Positions 18,640 through 31,929 are shown, numbered from the stretch's first letter. The stretch is DNA of 60,884 nucleotides from Aquibacillus kalidii (GCF_014280935.1 NZ_JACLZI010000015.1:1-60884); one strand, 5' to 3'. A program made the numbers and translations. Notes: generated by a model not told the origin, from the letters alone.

Positions 18640-19176
18640 TTACTTAGCTGTTTTACCTTCTTTACGACGAACATGTTCGCCTTCATAACGGATACCTTTA
18701 CCTTTATACGGCTCTGGTGGACGAATAGCTCTAATGTTTGCTGCAACAGCACCCACTGCCTCTTTATCGATACCTTTAACAACTAATCTAGTGTTAGATG
18801 GTACTTCGATTTCGATTCCGTCACGGTGTTCTACTTCAACTGGGTGAGAATAACCAGCGCTGATAATAACTTTGTTACCTTGCTTAGTTGCACGGTAACC
18901 TACACCTTGGATCTCAAGTGCTTTTTCGAATCCTTTGTGTACACCCTCTACCATATTACCGATAATGCTACGAGTAGTTCCGTGTAAAGCACGGTGAAGT
19001 TTATTATCACTTGGACGTTCAACAGTTAGAACGTTATCTTCGATTTTAATAGTCATATCTTCGTGGAACTTACGAGTAAGTTCACCTTTAGGTCCCTTAA
19101 CCGTTACAGTGTTTTGATCAAGTTTGATTTCTACACCTTGAGGGATTTCAAGAATACTTTTTCCTATACGAGACAT
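18640..19176 (-). CDS. rplF: ribosomal protein L6
   Basis: A 178-residue protein made of two similar domains ([20 protein letters not shown]-terminal [20 protein letters not shown]). It lies near the sarcin-ricin loop and factor-binding site of the 50S subunit. The start is ATG 19176 with AGGAGGTG closely upstream. Confidence 0.98.
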   Translation of the reverse strand: MSRIGKSILEIPQGVEIKLDQNTVTVKGPKGELTRKFHEDMTIKIEDNVLTVERPSDNKLHRALHGTTRSIIGNMVEGVHKGFEKALEIQGVGYRATKQGNKVIISAGYSHPVEVEHRDGIEIEVPSNTRLVVKGIDKEAVGAVAANIRAIRPPEPYKGKGIRYEGEHVRRKEGKTAK

Positions 19177-19206
19177 TTAAGAGCACCTCCTATCTGTAAA
19201 TGTTGA

Positions 19207-19605
19207 TTACCAAATGTATGCAAGCACTTCGCCGCCGATAGCTTGCTCACGTGCTTCTTTGTCAGACAATACACCTTTTGATGTAGAAACGATTGCAATA
19301 CCAAGTCCGTTTAGTACTTTTGGAAGCTCATCAGCTTTAGCATAAACGCGTAATCCTGGTTTACTAATACGTTTTAAACCTGTAATTACTCTCTCTTCGT
19401 TTGTACCGTATTTTAAGAAAATACGTAGTACACCTTGCTTACTATCTTCTATAAATTCATAATCACGAACAAAACCTTCACGTTTTAAAATATCCGCAAT
19501 TTCTTTTTTAACTTTTGAAGCAGGTAGTTCTAACTTCTCATGGCGTACCATGTTTGCATTACGAATTCGTGTAAGCATATCTGCGATTGGATCTGTCATA
19601 ACCAT
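19207..19605 (-). CDS. rpsH: ribosomal protein S8
   Basis: A 132-residue protein ([19 protein letters not shown]-terminal [20 protein letters not shown]). It binds helix 21 of 16S rRNA and is a primary assembly protein. S8 is the classical spc-operon autoregulator in E. coli; no such site is evident here. The start is ATG 19605 with AAGGAGG upstream. Confidence 0.98.
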   Translation of the reverse strand: MVMTDPIADMLTRIRNANMVRHEKLELPASKVKKEIADILKREGFVRDYEFIEDSKQGVLRIFLKYGTNEERVITGLKRISKPGLRVYAKADELPKVLNGLGIAIVSTSKGVLSDKEAREQAIGGEVLAYIW

Positions 19606-19634
19606 TAATCATTACCTCCTTCCCTAAACGGGGT

Positions 19635-19835
<201 letters not shown>

Positions 19836-19848
19836 TTAGCTTTAACGC

Positions 19849-20388
19849 TTATTTTTGGAAAGGCATGCCAAGTTGTGTTAACAGTTCACTAGCTTCTTCA
19901 TCAGTATTTGCTGTTGTAACAATTACGATGTCCATACCACGAACTTTGTTTACTTGGTCATAATTTATTTCTGGGAAAATCAATTGTTCTTTTACACCCA
20001 ATGTATAGTTACCACGACCATCAAATGCTTTTTTAGATACACCACGGAAGTCACGTACACGTGGTAGTGATACATCTACAAGCTTTTGTAGGAACTCATA
20101 CATACGTTCACCACGAAGGGTTACTTTAGCGCCGATAGGCATTCCTTCACGTAAACGGAATCCAGCAATTGATTTTTTTGCTTTTGTAATTAAAGGTTGC
20201 TGACCAGAGATTAGTGCTAATTCTTCTACAGCAGTATCTAATGCTTTAGAGTTTTGCACTGCATCACCAACACCCATATTAATAACGATTTTTTCTACCT
20301 TTGGTACTTCCATAACAGAATCATAGTTGAATTTTTCAACTAATGATGAAACGATTTCGCTTTGATATTTTTGTTTCAATGCGTTCAT
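19849..20388 (-). CDS. rplE: ribosomal protein L5
   Basis: A 179-residue protein ([40 protein letters not shown]). L5 binds 5S rRNA and contacts the P-site tRNA from the central protuberance. The start is ATG 20388 with a GGAGGG ribosome site. It lies 26 nt after rplX. Confidence 0.98.
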   Translation of the reverse strand: MNALKQKYQSEIVSSLVEKFNYDSVMEVPKVEKIVINMGVGDAVQNSKALDTAVEELALISGQQPLITKAKKSIAGFRLREGMPIGAKVTLRGERMYEFLQKLVDVSLPRVRDFRGVSKKAFDGRGNYTLGVKEQLIFPEINYDQVNKVRGMDIVIVTTANTDEEASELLTQLGMPFQK

Positions 20389-20414
20389 CGAGTAGCCCTC
20401 CTTTCGTCGCTAAT

Positions 20415-20726
20415 TTATTTATCTAACGCTTGACCGGATTTTTTAGCGATACGAACTTTCTTTCCGTCACGTACTTCATATCCAACTCTTGTTGGTTCGC
20501 CAGATTTCGGATCAATTGGCAAAACATTAGAAACATGAATAGGTGCTTCTTGGTTAAGAATTCCACCTTGTGGGTTATCTTGAGAAGGTTTAGCGTGTTT
20601 TTTAACAACATTAACACCTTCTACTAGAATTCGTTCTTTCTTTGGATAAGCTACAAGAACTGTCCCTTGTTTACCTTTATCCTTACCAGAGATCACCTGA
20701 ACTTTGTCACCTTTTTTCACATGCAT
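20415..20726 (-). CDS. rplX: ribosomal protein L24
   Basis: A 103-residue protein with a KOW motif near the N-terminus ([20 protein letters not shown]). It is the assembly initiator at the 5' end of 23S rRNA and lines the tunnel exit. The start is ATG 20726 with AAGGAGGTG upstream. Confidence 0.98.
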   Translation of the reverse strand: MHVKKGDKVQVISGKDKGKQGTVLVAYPKKERILVEGVNVVKKHAKPSQDNPQGGILNQEAPIHVSNVLPIDPKSGEPTRVGYEVRDGKKVRIAKKSGQALDK

Positions 20727-20761
20727 GCTAGACGCACCTCCTTACACTTCTTAACGTGCCT

Positions 20762-21169
<408 letters not shown>

Positions 21170-21172
21170 TTA

Positions 21173-21649
<477 letters not shown>

Positions 21650-21660
<11 letters not shown>

Positions 21661-22084
21661 TGATTTCACCACCAATTTCTTCACGTTTTATAAACTTAGT
21701 TTTAACTGGAAGTTTGTGAGATGCTAGACGTAAAGCTTCACGTGCTACTTCTTCAGAAACCCCTGCTATTTCAAACATTATTTTACCTGGTTTAACTACT
21801 GCTACCCATCCTTCTGGAGCACCTTTACCGGAACCCATACGAACTTCTAGAGGCTTAGCAGTATAAGGCTTATCTGGGAAGATTTTAATCCAAACTTTAC
21901 CGCCACGTTTCATATAACGAGTCATAGCAATACGAGCTGCTTCGATCTGACGGCTAGTAATCCATGAAGCTTCAAGAGCTTGTAAACCATATTCACCAAA
22001 AGCAATAGACGTACCGCCTTTTGCTTGGCCTTTCATTTTTCCACGGTGTTGCTTACGATGTTTAACACGTTTAGGCATTAACAT
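21650..22084 (-). CDS. rplP: ribosomal protein L16
   Basis: A 144-residue protein ([39 protein letters not shown]). L16 organises the A site and the central protuberance of the 50S subunit. The start is ATG 22084 with a GGGGGC-type site. Its end overlaps the rpmC start, so the two are probably translationally coupled. Confidence 0.98.
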
Positions 22085-22101
22085 AATGCTTGCCCCCTTC
22101 C

Positions 22102-22743
22102 TTACTTTTTGTTTTTAGTTGGAAGGACCTCACCACGATAGATCCACACTTTAACACCAAGCTTACCATAAGTAGTATCTGCTTCTGCAGTACCATAAGC
22201 AATATCAGCACGTAATGTGTGTAGTGGTACAGTTCCTTCACTATAAGATTCAGCACGAGCGATATCAGCGCCACCAAGACGACCTGATACTTGTGTACGA
22301 ATACCTTTTGCACCAGCGCGCATTGCACGTTGAATAGTTTGTTTTTGCGCACGTCGGAATGAAATACGATTTTCTAATTGACGAGCGATATTTTCAGCAA
22401 CTAATTTTGCGTCTAAATCAGCTTTTTTAACTTCTACAATATTAATGTGAACTCTTTTTCCAGTTAAAGCATTAAGTGATTTACGAAGTGCTTCAACTTC
22501 AGAACCGCCTTTACCAATTACCATACCTGGTTTTGCAGTTGAGATAGAGATATTCACGCGGTTAGCTGCACGTTCAATTTCAATACTTGAAACGGCTGCA
22601 TCTTTTAGGCGTTGCTCAATATATTCACGAATTTTAATATCTTCATGTAATAAGTCTGCATAATCTTTACCAGCGTACCATTTGGATTCCCAATCTTTGA
22701 TAACGCCGACACGAAGTCCTATCGGATTAACTTTTTGACCCAC
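22102..22743 (-). CDS. rpsC: ribosomal protein S3
   Basis: A 213-residue protein with an N-terminal KH domain ([20 protein letters not shown], GxxG loop GKGG). The C-terminal domain has [20 protein letters not shown], which lines the mRNA entry channel and has helicase-like activity. It follows rplV after 3 nt. Confidence 0.98.
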   Translation of the reverse strand: MGQKVNPIGLRVGVIKDWESKWYAGKDYADLLHEDIKIREYIEQRLKDAAVSSIEIERAANRVNISISTAKPGMVIGKGGSEVEALRKSLNALTGKRVHINIVEVKKADLDAKLVAENIARQLENRISFRRAQKQTIQRAMRAGAKGIRTQVSGRLGGADIARAESYSEGTVPLHTLRADIAYGTAEADTTYGKLGVKVWIYRGEVLPTKNKK

Positions 22744-22746
22744 AGA

Positions 22747-23088
22747 TTATCCCTCCTTCTTTTCTGATACAACCACTGTAATGTGGCTAGTTCTTTTATT
22801 GATTTGACTTGCACGACCCATAGCACGTGGACGGAAACGTTTCAATGTAACACCTTCGTCAACAAATGCTTCAGATATATATAAGTTATCTGGGTTCATT
22901 TCATAGTTATGCTCTGCGTTTGCGATAGCAGAGTTCAATACTTTTTCAACAACTGGTGATGCACCACGTTGTGTATGTTTCAAAATCGCAATTGCTTCTC
23001 CAACACTTTTCCCTCGAATTAAATCGATAACCAAACGAACTTTGCGAGGAGCAATACGAACAGTTTTAGCAACAGCTTTTGCTTGCAT
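22747..23088 (-). CDS. rplV: ribosomal protein L22
   Basis: A 113-residue protein ([40 protein letters not shown]). The long beta hairpin, including the [11 protein letters not shown] region, reaches the narrowest part of the peptide tunnel where macrolide-resistance changes can arise. The hairpin appears intact. The start is ATG 23088. Confidence 0.98.
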   Translation of the reverse strand: MQAKAVAKTVRIAPRKVRLVIDLIRGKSVGEAIAILKHTQRGASPVVEKVLNSAIANAEHNYEMNPDNLYISEAFVDEGVTLKRFRPRAMGRASQINKRTSHITVVVSEKKEG

Positions 23089-23107
23089 TAGGAGTGCCTC
23101 CTCTCAT

Positions 23108-23386
23108 TTAGCGTTTTGTTTTCTTGTCATCGCCAGCATGCCCTTTGAACGTGCGGGATGGTGCGAATTCACCTAATTTATGTCCAACCATATCTTCAGT
23201 AACATAAACAGGTACGTGTTTGCGACCGTCATATACTGCAATTGTATGACCGACGAAATTTGGGAAAATTGTAGAACGACGAGACCAAGTTTTTACTACT
23301 TGTTTCTTATCGTCTTCGTTCAATTTCTCAACTTTTTTCATCAAATGATCATCTGCGAAAGGTCCTTTTTTTAGACTACGACCCAT
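23108..23386 (-). CDS. rpsS: ribosomal protein S19
   Basis: A 92-residue protein ([40 protein letters not shown]). It sits in the 30S head next to S13. The start is ATG 23386 with GGAGG-type spacing. It lies between rplB and rplV. Confidence 0.98.
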   Translation of the reverse strand: MGRSLKKGPFADDHLMKKVEKLNEDDKKQVVKTWSRRSTIFPNFVGHTIAVYDGRKHVPVYVTEDMVGHKLGEFAPSRTFKGHAGDDKKTKR

Positions 23387-23443
23387 ATATAAGCCTCCCT
23401 TCGCGATTGACGGACGGGTTTTTGTTCCCGTCGTTCAACCCCG

Positions 23444-24274
23444 TTATTTTTTACGTTTACGTACAATAAATTTATCTGTTGATTTATTACGTTTACGAGT
23501 TTTGTAACCAAGTGTCGGTTTACCCCATGGTGACATTGGTGATTTACGTCCGATTGGAGCGCGTCCTTCACCACCACCGTGTGGGTGATCGTTAGGGTTC
23601 ATTACAGAACCACGTACTGTTGGACGGATACCTTTCCAACGAGAACGACCAGCTTTACCAACGTTGATTAATTCGTGTTCTAAGTTACCAACCTGGCCTA
23701 CTGTAGCACGGCAAGTTCCTAATACTAATCTCACTTCACCAGAAGTTAAACGTACTAGGATATATTTACCTTCACGGCCAAGGATTTGTGCTTGAGAACC
23801 TGCAGAACGTGCTAATTGTCCACCGCGTCCTGGCTTTAATTCCACGTTATGAATAATAGTACCAACTGGAATGTTTTCAAGTGGTAATGCATTACCTACT
23901 TTAATGTCTGCACCTTCACCAGAAACTATTTCCTGTCCTACTACTAATCCTTTTGGTGCTAGAATATAGCGTTTTTCACCATCTACATAGTTAATTAGCG
24001 CAATATTAGCTGTACGGTTTGGATCATACTCGATTGTAGCAACGCGTCCTGGTATTCCATCTTTGTTACGTTTGAAATCGATGATACGGTATTTACGCTT
24101 ATGTCCACCGCCTTGATGACGAACAGTCAATTTACCCTGATTATTACGTCCACCACGTTTGCTCAACGGGGCAAGTAGGGATTTTTCTGGTTGATCAGTT
24201 GTGATTTCTGCGAAATCAGATCCTGACATACCACGTCTACCATTAGAAGTTGGTTTATACTTCTTAATCGCCAT
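23444..24274 (-). CDS. rplB: ribosomal protein L2
   Basis: A 276-residue protein with the conserved C-terminal loop [20 protein letters not shown], including the histidine close to the peptidyl-transferase centre. L2 is required for subunit association and peptidyl transfer. The start is ATG 24274 with GGAGGG upstream. Confidence 0.98.
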   Translation of the reverse strand: MAIKKYKPTSNGRRGMSGSDFAEITTDQPEKSLLAPLSKRGGRNNQGKLTVRHQGGGHKRKYRIIDFKRNKDGIPGRVATIEYDPNRTANIALINYVDGEKRYILAPKGLVVGQEIVSGEGADIKVGNALPLENIPVGTIIHNVELKPGRGGQLARSAGSQAQILGREGKYILVRLTSGEVRLVLGTCRATVGQVGNLEHELINVGKAGRSRWKGIRPTVRGSVMNPNDHPHGGGEGRAPIGRKSPMSPWGKPTLGYKTRKRNKSTDKFIVRKRKK

Positions 24275-24304
24275 CTATTTTCCCTCCTTTATCAAATAGA
24301 TTTA

Positions 24305-24595
24305 TTATACTCCTTCAAAGAACTCTAGTTCTTTGCTGTCTTCAGAAAGCTTAACAATTGCTTTTTTACGGTCTGCACGGAATCCACCATAACGACCCAT
24401 ACGCTTGAATTTACCTTTTAAGTTCATAGTGTTTACTTGCTCCACTTTTACACCAAAAATTAGTTCAATAGCGTCTTTAATTTCAGTTTTGTTAGCTTTG
24501 GTACTTACTTCAAATGTGTATTTTTTATCTGCCATCAAATCTGCAGAATGTTCAGTAATGACAGGGCGCTTAATAATATCACGAGGATCTTTCAT
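24305..24595 (-). CDS. rplW: ribosomal protein L23
   Basis: A 96-residue protein ([40 protein letters not shown]). It lies at the tunnel exit and is the docking site for trigger factor and SRP. The start ATG overlaps the last base of rplD, so the two are coupled. Confidence 0.98.
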   Translation of the reverse strand: MKDPRDIIKRPVITEHSADLMADKKYTFEVSTKANKTEIKDAIELIFGVKVEQVNTMNLKGKFKRMGRYGGFRADRKKAIVKLSEDSKELEFFEGV

Positions 24596-25218
24596 TATGC
24601 AAGCACCTCCCCTGCTTTTTCCGCTGCATCTTTAGTAATGATCAGCTTGTCATGCGTAAGCAAGTCTAATACATTTACTTCGCTTACTGTTAATACTTTA
24701 ATGTTTGGTAAGTTGCTAGCTGAACGAACAACTACTTCATCTTTGTCAGCAGTTACGATCAACGCTTTTTCTTCAACGTTTAAAGAAGAAAGAAGTGTTA
24801 CAACTTGTTTTGTTTTTGGCGCTTCAAAAGAAAGGCCTTCTAGTACTACTAAGCTATCTTCTTTCACTTTAGAAGAAAGTGCAGATTTAAGTGCAAGTCT
24901 ACGTACTTTCTTAGGAAGTTTATAGCTATAACTACGTGGTGTAGGACCGAATACAGTTCCACCGCCTACCCATTGTGGAGAACGAATAGAACCTTGACGT
25001 GCGCGTCCTGTACCTTTTTGGCGCCACGGCTTACGTCCACCGCCACGTACTTCTGAACGGTTTTTAACTGCATGTGTACCTTGACGAAGTGATGCACGTT
25101 GCATTACTACCGCATCATGTAATACATGCTCATTTGGTTCAATACCAAATACTGAATCATTTAATTCAACATCGCCTACTTGCGATCCGCTTTGGTTAAA
25201 TAGTGCTACTTTAGGCAT
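24595..25218 (-). CDS. rplD: ribosomal protein L4
   Basis: A 207-residue protein with the basic tunnel loop ([20 protein letters not shown]). L4 lines the peptide tunnel with L22. In E. coli it represses the S10 operon; whether L4 acts on the structured leader seen here is unknown. The start is ATG 25218 with GGAGG upstream. Confidence 0.98.
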   Translation of the reverse strand: MPKVALFNQSGSQVGDVELNDSVFGIEPNEHVLHDAVVMQRASLRQGTHAVKNRSEVRGGGRKPWRQKGTGRARQGSIRSPQWVGGGTVFGPTPRSYSYKLPKKVRRLALKSALSSKVKEDSLVVLEGLSFEAPKTKQVVTLLSSLNVEEKALIVTADKDEVVVRSASNLPNIKVLTVSEVNVLDLLTHDKLIITKDAAEKAGEVLA

Positions 25219-25243
25219 GACATATCCTCCCTTCAGTTTGTAA

Positions 25244-25873
25244 TTAGTTAGCCTTTATTGCACTCGTAATTTTAACGAATGATTGTTTAGCTCCAGGTAC
25301 GTTTCCTTTTACTAGTAATAGATTACGCTCAGCATCAACCTTTACTACTTCAAGGTTCTGGATTGTTACTTGTTCGCCACCCATTTGTCCAGGTAAGTTT
25401 TTACCTTTAAAAACACGCATTGGATCAATAACACCCATAGAACCTGGTCTTCTATGATAACGAGAACCGTGACTCATTGGTCCACGAGATTGGTTGTGAC
25501 GTTTAATTGCACCTTGAAATCCTTTACCCTTTGATGTACCAGTTACATCAATTTTGTCTCCAGCTTGAAAAACCTCTACACTAATTTCTTGACCCAATTG
25601 ATAATTATCAAGATTAGCGTTACGGAATTCACGAATGAAGCGCTTAGGGGTTGTGTTTGCTTTCTCAGCATGCCCTTTTGCAGGCTTGTTAGAGCGCGAC
25701 TCTTTTTTGTCTGCAAATCCTAATTGTACAGCTTCATAACCATCGTTTTCTAATGTTCTTAGTTGAAGAACCACGTTTGGTTCAGCTTGAATTACAGTTA
25801 CCGGAGTTAACACACCATCTTCTGAGAAAAGTTGAGTCATACCGACTTTGCGACCTAAGATTCCTTTCGTCAT
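25244..25873 (-). CDS. rplC: ribosomal protein L3
   Basis: A 209-residue protein ([40 protein letters not shown]). Its central loop reaches the peptidyl-transferase centre. L3 is one of the first proteins to bind 23S rRNA. The start is ATG 25873 with AGGAGGTG upstream, 33 nt after rpsJ. Confidence 0.98.
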   Translation of the reverse strand: MTKGILGRKVGMTQLFSEDGVLTPVTVIQAEPNVVLQLRTLENDGYEAVQLGFADKKESRSNKPAKGHAEKANTTPKRFIREFRNANLDNYQLGQEISVEVFQAGDKIDVTGTSKGKGFQGAIKRHNQSRGPMSHGSRYHRRPGSMGVIDPMRVFKGKNLPGQMGGEQVTIQNLEVVKVDAERNLLLVKGNVPGAKQSFVKITSAIKAN

Positions 25874-25906
25874 CCGTTACACCTCCTATAAAAATAAAAT
25901 TTTCTA

Positions 25907-26343
<437 letters not shown>

Positions 26344-26349
26344 TTATAT

Positions 26350-26378
26350 ATTATATAGATAATGTCTAGTGATTGCAA
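26350..26378 (-). promoter_or_regulatory. sigma-A promoter of the S10-spc-alpha cluster
   Basis: On the minus strand TTGCAA (26373-26378) and a perfect TATAAT (26350-26355) are 17 bp apart. It lies about 130 bp upstream of rpsJ. Confidence 0.78.
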
Positions 26379-26771
26379 CCATAAATTACATTGAATAAAA
26401 AATAATTTATTTAGCACTTTTTGTATTATACATTAGACTAATACTACTTTCAAGTTTTAGTCTTAAGTTTACTAATATTACCATGGTCCTGTTTTAAACT
26501 AACCTATTATCTTCATCAAATTGTCTCTCTCTTATTTGGAAAATTCCTATTCAAGTATTCCCATGTTGTAAATAAAAGTACTTATAATGAAGTTTGCGTT
26601 TATTCCTAATACCACTATATGGCTTGGATGCTCTAAGGAAATGTCTTGTATATAACCTGAAAAACTTATCCAGACCCAAAAGCGCAGAGCACCGGTTAGT
26701 GATGTACAGACTGTAAGTCGAAACAAGAATAACACTTGTTTCTGTGGTGATTACTCCAAGTAGTTCTCCTT
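26379..26771. other. A/T-rich spacer upstream of the S10 promoter
   Basis: This stretch of about 390 bp lies between the S10 promoter and repeat copy B. I see no convincing gene, tRNA or terminator in it. The short frames on the minus strand here lack ribosome sites. Confidence 0.4.
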
Positions 26772-26945
26772 AGCGCAGTTACTCGTCCCACCGAAACCGT
26801 TTTGACTGAGCCGCAGGAGAAAATAGCAACACGGTGAACGAAGTGATTTCGGAATTTAGACTCAGCTTAGAATTGTTATCGTACGGAGGCGAGGGGAGTT
26901 TCGCTAGTCTCTGACGCTCGGAATTTGACGAGGCTGAATTTGCAT
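26772..26945 (+). repeat. dispersed intergenic repeat, copy B
   Basis: A GC-richer block, related to 6440-6565 in the same orientation. It contains GCAGTTAC, AGGAGAAAATAGCAAC, CGAAGTGA, GAGGGGAGTTTCGCTAGT and TGACGAGGCTGA. It has about 40 bp more than copy A between CGAAGTGA and the GAGGG block. Internal short palindromes (CGAA-GTGA-TTCG; CACCG with CGGTG) suggest a folded RNA or protein site. It lies about 35 bp beyond the tuf terminator. Confidence 0.6.
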
Positions 26946-26979
26946 GTTGTCCACATCAGCTGATTTTTAAATTTAAAAC

Positions 26980-27016
26980 AAAAAAACAGGCAGCAATTTG
27001 CTACCTGTTTTTTTTT
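26980..27016 (-). terminator. terminator of tuf
   Basis: On the minus strand AACAGGTAGCA pairs with TGCTGCCTGTT across a short AAT loop and is followed by a T-run. It starts about 10 nt after the tuf stop codon. Confidence 0.93.
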
Positions 27017-27025
27017 AATAACTAT

Positions 27026-28216
27026 TTATTCTTGGATTGATGCAACAACGCCAGCGCCTACTGTACGTCCACCTTCACGAATTGAAAACTTAGTTCCATC
27101 TTCAATTGCGATTGGAGAGATAAGTTCAACAGTCATTTCAACGTTATCTCCAGGCATAACCATTTCTACGCCTTCAGGAAGGTTTACTACACCAGTTACA
27201 TCAGTTGTACGGAAGTAGAACTGAGGGCGGTAGTTACCGAAGAATGGAGTATGACGTCCACCTTCTTCTTTAGATAGTACATAAACTTCAGCTTTGAACT
27301 TTGTGTGTGGAGTAATTGTTCCTGGCTTAGCAAGAACTTGTCCACGATTGATATCATCACGTGCAACACCACGAAGAAGTGCACCAATGTTATCTCCAGC
27401 TTCAGCATAGTCAAGAAGTTTACGGAACATTTCAACACCAGTTACAGTTGTTTTCTTTGGCTCTTCAGTTAAACCAATGATATCAACTTCGTCTCCAACT
27501 TTAACTACTCCACGCTCAACACGTCCAGTAGCAACAGTTCCACGACCAGTGATTGAGAATACATCCTCAACTGGCATCATGAATGGTTTTTCAGTGTCAC
27601 GATCTGGTCTTGGGATATACTCATCAACAGCATTCATAAGTTCGAAGATAGCATTTACATACTGCTCTTCTCCTTCTAATGCTTTAAGAGCAGAACCTTT
27701 GATTACTGGTACGTCATCACCAGGGAAGTCATACTCAGAAAGAAGGTCACGAACTTCCATTTCTACTAACTCAAGAAGTTCTTCGTCATCAACCATATCA
27801 CATTTGTTTAGGAATACTACGATTGCAGGTACACCTACTTGACGTGATAATAGGATGTGCTCACGAGTTTGTGGCATTGGACCATCAGCAGCAGATACTA
27901 CTAGGATAGCTCCGTCCATTTGTGCAGCACCAGTGATCATGTTTTTTACATAGTCAGCGTGTCCTGGGCAGTCAACGTGTGCATAGTGACGTGCGTCAGT
28001 TTCATACTCAACGTGTGCAGTAGAGATTGTGATACCACGTTCTCTTTCTTCAGGAGCACCATCGATTTGGTCGTAAGCGCGTGCTTCCCCTCTGCCGTAT
28101 TTGTTGAATAGTACGTTAGTGATTGCAGCTGTTAAAGTTGTTTTACCATGGTCAACGTGTCCAATTGTACCAATATTAACGTGGTCTTTGGAACGATCAA
28201 ATTTTTCTTTACCCAT
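27026..28216 (-). CDS. tuf: elongation factor EF-Tu
   Basis: A 396-residue GTPase. G1 is GHVDHGKT at 19-26, G3 is DCPGH and G4 is NKCD. Domains 2 and 3 follow ([34 protein letters not shown]). It delivers aminoacyl-tRNA to the ribosome. It is the only tuf copy in the window. It has its own candidate promoter in the 131-bp gap after fusA and a strong terminator. Confidence 0.99.
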   Translation of the reverse strand: MGKEKFDRSKDHVNIGTIGHVDHGKTTLTAAITNVLFNKYGRGEARAYDQIDGAPEERERGITISTAHVEYETDARHYAHVDCPGHADYVKNMITGAAQMDGAILVVSAADGPMPQTREHILLSRQVGVPAIVVFLNKCDMVDDEELLELVEMEVRDLLSEYDFPGDDVPVIKGSALKALEGEEQYVNAIFELMNAVDEYIPRPDRDTEKPFMMPVEDVFSITGRGTVATGRVERGVVKVGDEVDIIGLTEEPKKTTVTGVEMFRKLLDYAEAGDNIGALLRGVARDDINRGQVLAKPGTITPHTKFKAEVYVLSKEEGGRHTPFFGNYRPQFYFRTTDVTGVVNLPEGVEMVMPGDNVEMTVELISPIAIEDGTKFSIREGGRTVGAGVVASIQE

Positions 28217-28274
28217 TTATAGTTCCTCCTTTAAGTAAGTAAAAGTGTTTATTTTATAATAAATGTATGTTGGG

Positions 28275-28303
28275 CTTAGAAACAACCTACTGTTGTCTCT
28301 AAG
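28275..28303 (-). other. hairpin in the tuf leader
   Basis: CTTAGA(G)ACAAC pairs with GTTGT(T)TCTAAG around a 5-nt loop on the minus strand, between the candidate tuf promoter and the gene. It has no T-run, so it is more likely a 5'-end stabiliser or regulatory stem than a terminator. Confidence 0.5.
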
Positions 28304-28315
28304 CTTACAATACAA

Positions 28316-28344
28316 GTTATACTTGAGAATAACGAAAAAATCAA
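28316..28344 (-). promoter_or_regulatory. candidate promoter of tuf
   Basis: On the minus strand TTGATT (28339-28344) and TATAAC (28316-28321) are 17 bp apart, directly after the fusA stop codon. A separate tuf promoter inside the str operon would fit the high demand for EF-Tu. Confidence 0.5.
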
Positions 28345-28347
28345 CAA

Positions 28348-30426
28348 TTATTCACCAGCATGTTTCTTAATAATTTCTTCAGTAATGCTCTTCGGTGTTT
28401 CTTCGTAATGATCGAAGTGCATTGTGTAAGTTCCACGTCCTTGTGTGTTAGAACGTAGTGCAGTTGCATAACCAAACATTTCTGAAAGTGGTACAAATGC
28501 TTTTACAACTTGGCTGTTTCCACGTGCTTCCATACCTTCTACACGTCCACGACGTGAAGTGATATCACCCATAATGTCACCCATATATTCTTCTGGGATA
28601 ACAACTTCTACCTTCATCATTGGTTCAAGTAGAGCTGGGTTACATTTGTTTTTAGCTGCTTTTAGTGCCATAGAAGCAGCAACCTTAAATGCAGTCTCGT
28701 TTGAGTCAACATCGTGGTAGCTTCCGTCAAACAATGTAGCTTTTAGATCGATTAATGGGAATCCAGCTACTACACCATTTTCCATTGCTTCTTTAACACC
28801 AGCTTCAACTGATGAAATGTATTCACGTGGTACAGATCCACCAACAGTTTTGTTTTCGAATTCAAATCCTGCACCCTCTTCATTAGGTTCGAATTTGATC
28901 CAAACGTGACCATATTGTCCACGTCCACCTGATTGACGTACGAATTTACCTTCTACTTCAGCAGCAGAACGGAAAGTTTCACGGTAAGATACTTGAGGAG
29001 CACCTACATTCGCTTCCACTTTAAATTCACGTCTCATACGGTCAACAATGATATCTAAGTGTAGTTCACCCATACCTGAGATAATTGTCTGACCCGTTTC
29101 AGGGTTTGTTTCAGTTCTGAATGTTGGATCCTCTTCAGCAAGTTTACCTAATGCAACAGACATTTTATCTTGGTCTGCTTTTGACTTAGGTTCAATTGCA
29201 ACTGAGATAACTGGTTCTGGGAATTCCATAGATTCTAGAATAACTAAATTCTTTTCGTCACATAGAGTGTCCCCTGTACTAGTATCTTTTAAACCTACTG
29301 CACCAGCAATATCACCAGAATAAACAGTAGAGATTTCCTCACGAGAGTTAGCGTGCATTTGTAGAATACGACCTACACGTTCACGTTTGTCCTTCGTAGA
29401 GTTTTTAACATATGACCCAGCTTCTAATGTACCTGAGTACACACGGAAGAAAGTTAATTTACCAACGAATGGATCTGTTGCCACTTTAAATGCTAAAGCA
29501 GAGAACGGTTCCTCATCGCTAGATTTACGAACTACTTTCTCTTCTGTTTGTGGGATGATACCTTCAATTGGTGGTACGTCAGTTGGTGCTGGAAGGTAAT
29601 CAATTACCCCATCAATCAACAATTGTACACCTTTGTTTTTAAATGCAGATCCACAGAATACAGGGTAGAATTCAACGCTTAATGTAGCATTACGAACCGC
29701 TACTTTAAGTTCATCGTTAGAGATTTCTTCCCCTTCAAGGTATCTCATCATTAATTCTTCATCTAGTTCAGCGACAGCTTCTATTAATTTAGTACGATAT
29801 TCTTCAGCAAGCTCTTTCATATCATCTGGAATAGGACGTGCTTCAGCACGAGTTCCTAAATCATCCAAGTAATAGAAAGCTTCCATTGAGATTAGATCAA
29901 TAATACCTTCAAAATCGTCTTCAGCACCAATAGGAAGTTGTACTGGGTGTGCATTAGCACCTAAACGATCTCCAAGAGTACCTACTGAATATAAGAAATC
30001 TGCACCAATCTTATCCATTTTATTAACGAATACAATACGCGGAACACCATAAGTTGTTGCTTGACGCCAAACTGTTTCAGTTTGTGGCTCAACACCAGAC
30101 TGTGCATCTAGTACAGCAACCGATCCATCAAGTACACGCAATGAACGTTCAACCTCTACAGTGAAGTCTACGTGTCCTGGAGTATCAATAATGTTGATAC
30201 GGTGTCCTTTCCATTGAGCAGTTGTAGCAGCAGAAGTGATTGTAATACCACGTTCTTGCTCCTGCTCCATCCAGTCCATTTGTGAAGCCCCTTCGTGAGT
30301 TTCACCAATTTTATGGATACGTCCTGTATAGAAAAGAATACGTTCAGTTGCAGTTGTTTTACCAGCATCAATGTGTGCCATAATACCGATATTACGCGTC
30401 TTCTCCAAGGAGAACTCTCTTGGCAT
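28348..30426 (-). CDS. fusA: elongation factor EF-G
   Basis: A 692-residue translational GTPase. G1 is AHIDAGKT at 17-24, the switch region is RGITITSAA, and NKMDK is present. The C-terminal domain IV tip lies in the [11 protein letters not shown] region. EF-G drives tRNA-mRNA translocation and, with RRF, ribosome recycling. The start is ATG 30426 with GGAAGGAG upstream. It is separated from rpsG by an unusually long 223-bp gap with two hairpins. Confidence 0.99.
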   Translation of the reverse strand: MPREFSLEKTRNIGIMAHIDAGKTTATERILFYTGRIHKIGETHEGASQMDWMEQEQERGITITSAATTAQWKGHRINIIDTPGHVDFTVEVERSLRVLDGSVAVLDAQSGVEPQTETVWRQATTYGVPRIVFVNKMDKIGADFLYSVGTLGDRLGANAHPVQLPIGAEDDFEGIIDLISMEAFYYLDDLGTRAEARPIPDDMKELAEEYRTKLIEAVAELDEELMMRYLEGEEISNDELKVAVRNATLSVEFYPVFCGSAFKNKGVQLLIDGVIDYLPAPTDVPPIEGIIPQTEEKVVRKSSDEEPFSALAFKVATDPFVGKLTFFRVYSGTLEAGSYVKNSTKDKRERVGRILQMHANSREEISTVYSGDIAGAVGLKDTSTGDTLCDEKNLVILESMEFPEPVISVAIEPKSKADQDKMSVALGKLAEEDPTFRTETNPETGQTIISGMGELHLDIIVDRMRREFKVEANVGAPQVSYRETFRSAAEVEGKFVRQSGGRGQYGHVWIKFEPNEEGAGFEFENKTVGGSVPREYISSVEAGVKEAMENGVVAGFPLIDLKATLFDGSYHDVDSNETAFKVAASMALKAAKNKCNPALLEPMMKVEVVIPEEYMGDIMGDITSRRGRVEGMEARGNSQVVKAFVPLSEMFGYATALRSNTQGRGTYTMHFDHYEETPKSITEEIIKKHAGE

Positions 30427-30496
30427 GAATATTTCTCCTTCCTAGTATGAAATTTATTTTAGTTGTCTGCTTTAATTAAGAAACTAACAACCTGGT

Positions 30497-30510
30497 CCTA
30501 CTTATGTAGG
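30497..30510 (-). other. short palindrome between rpsG and fusA
   Basis: CCTAC-TTAT-GTAGG forms a perfect 5-bp hairpin about 75 nt before fusA, flanked by further complementary bases (CTAAC and GTTAG). No T-run follows. It is paired with the stronger hairpin at 30581-30607. Confidence 0.4.
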
Positions 30511-30580
30511 TTAGTTCGACATACCGATTTCAATCTAATAGATCTAAATCAGCATTCCATCGAACCTTGCTTCCCTATAC

Positions 30581-30607
30581 CCTCTAGTGGCAAATGCCAC
30601 TTTGAGG
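30581..30607 (-). other. hairpin between rpsG and fusA
   Basis: AGTGGCA and TGCCACT form a 7-bp perfect stem with a 2-nt core, extended by CCTC with GAGG. No T-run follows on the minus strand. It lies about 45 nt after the rpsG stop and may be an RNA processing or protein-binding site. Confidence 0.55.
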
Positions 30608-30649
30608 TTTATATAGTCAGGGATAGCTGTTATACCTTTTACAAATAGA

Positions 30650-31120
30650 TTACCAACGATAGTGAGCAAATGCTTTGTTTGCTTCTGCCATTTTGTGCAT
30701 ATCTTCGCGTTTCTTAACTGCTGCACCTGTATTATTTGATGCATCAAGAATTTCATTCGCAAGACGTTCTTCCATTGTTTTTTCCCCGCGTAAACGAGAA
30801 TAGTTTACAATGTAGCGTAAACCTAGAGCTTGACGGCGCTCAGGGCGCACCTCTACTGGTACTTGGTAGTTTGAACCACCAACACGACGAGCGCGTACTT
30901 CAAGTACTGGCATTACATTCTTCATTGCTTGTTCGAAAACCTCCATAGCGTTTTGACCACTACGTTCTTGAACAAGTTCAAAAGATTTATAAAGAATTTT
31001 TTGAGCTTTCCCTCTTTGTCCATCCACCATAATTTGGTTGATTAAACGAGTTACTAGCTTTGAGTTGTATAACGGATCCGGTAAGACATCACGTTTTGGT
31101 ACTGGTCCTTTACGTGGCAT
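30650..31120 (-). CDS. rpsG: ribosomal protein S7
   Basis: A 156-residue helical protein ([40 protein letters not shown]). It nucleates assembly of the 30S head. In E. coli S7 represses its own operon. The start is ATG 31120 with GGAGGGGAG upstream. Confidence 0.98.
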   Translation of the reverse strand: MPRKGPVPKRDVLPDPLYNSKLVTRLINQIMVDGQRGKAQKILYKSFELVQERSGQNAMEVFEQAMKNVMPVLEVRARRVGGSNYQVPVEVRPERRQALGLRYIVNYSRLRGEKTMEERLANEILDASNNTGAAVKKREDMHKMAEANKAFAHYRW

Positions 31121-31159
31121 ATGTCTCCCCTCCTTCCTTCTAGTTTAATGTGTCATTTA

Positions 31160-31657
<498 letters not shown>

Positions 31658-31677
31658 CTATTTATTCACCAAAACTC

Positions 31678-31929
31678 CTATTGCTTTATCGCCACCGTCG
31701 CGGTACCTACATCTATTCCACAAGCTTTACCTAATCTCTTCATAGAATCGACTGTAAAACATGGGATATTCATTTCTTTTGCAAGACGCGACACTTTACT
31801 AGTTATATGCTGGTCAGCATCCTCAGCAACAATAACCTCGTGAACTTCACCATTTTTCATGGCTTTTATCGTTTGTTTGGTTCCGATAATAAGATTATTC
31901 TTAACCTCTGCTACTTTTTCATAAGACAT
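31678..31929 (-). CDS. rplGA: L7Ae-family kink-turn-binding protein (YbxF)
   Basis: An 83-residue L7Ae/L30e-fold protein beginning [16 protein letters not shown]. The conserved core [10 protein letters not shown]-like strand and [12 protein letters not shown] loop are present. B. subtilis YbxF binds kink-turn RNA. The frame is open upstream to 31986, but ATG 31927-31929 has GGAGG 10 nt away and gives the family length. It is the first gene of the str group behind a good promoter. Confidence 0.95.
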   Translation of the reverse strand: MSYEKVAEVKNNLIIGTKQTIKAMKNGEVHEVIVAEDADQHITSKVSRLAKEMNIPCFTVDSMKRLGKACGIDVGTATVAIKQ

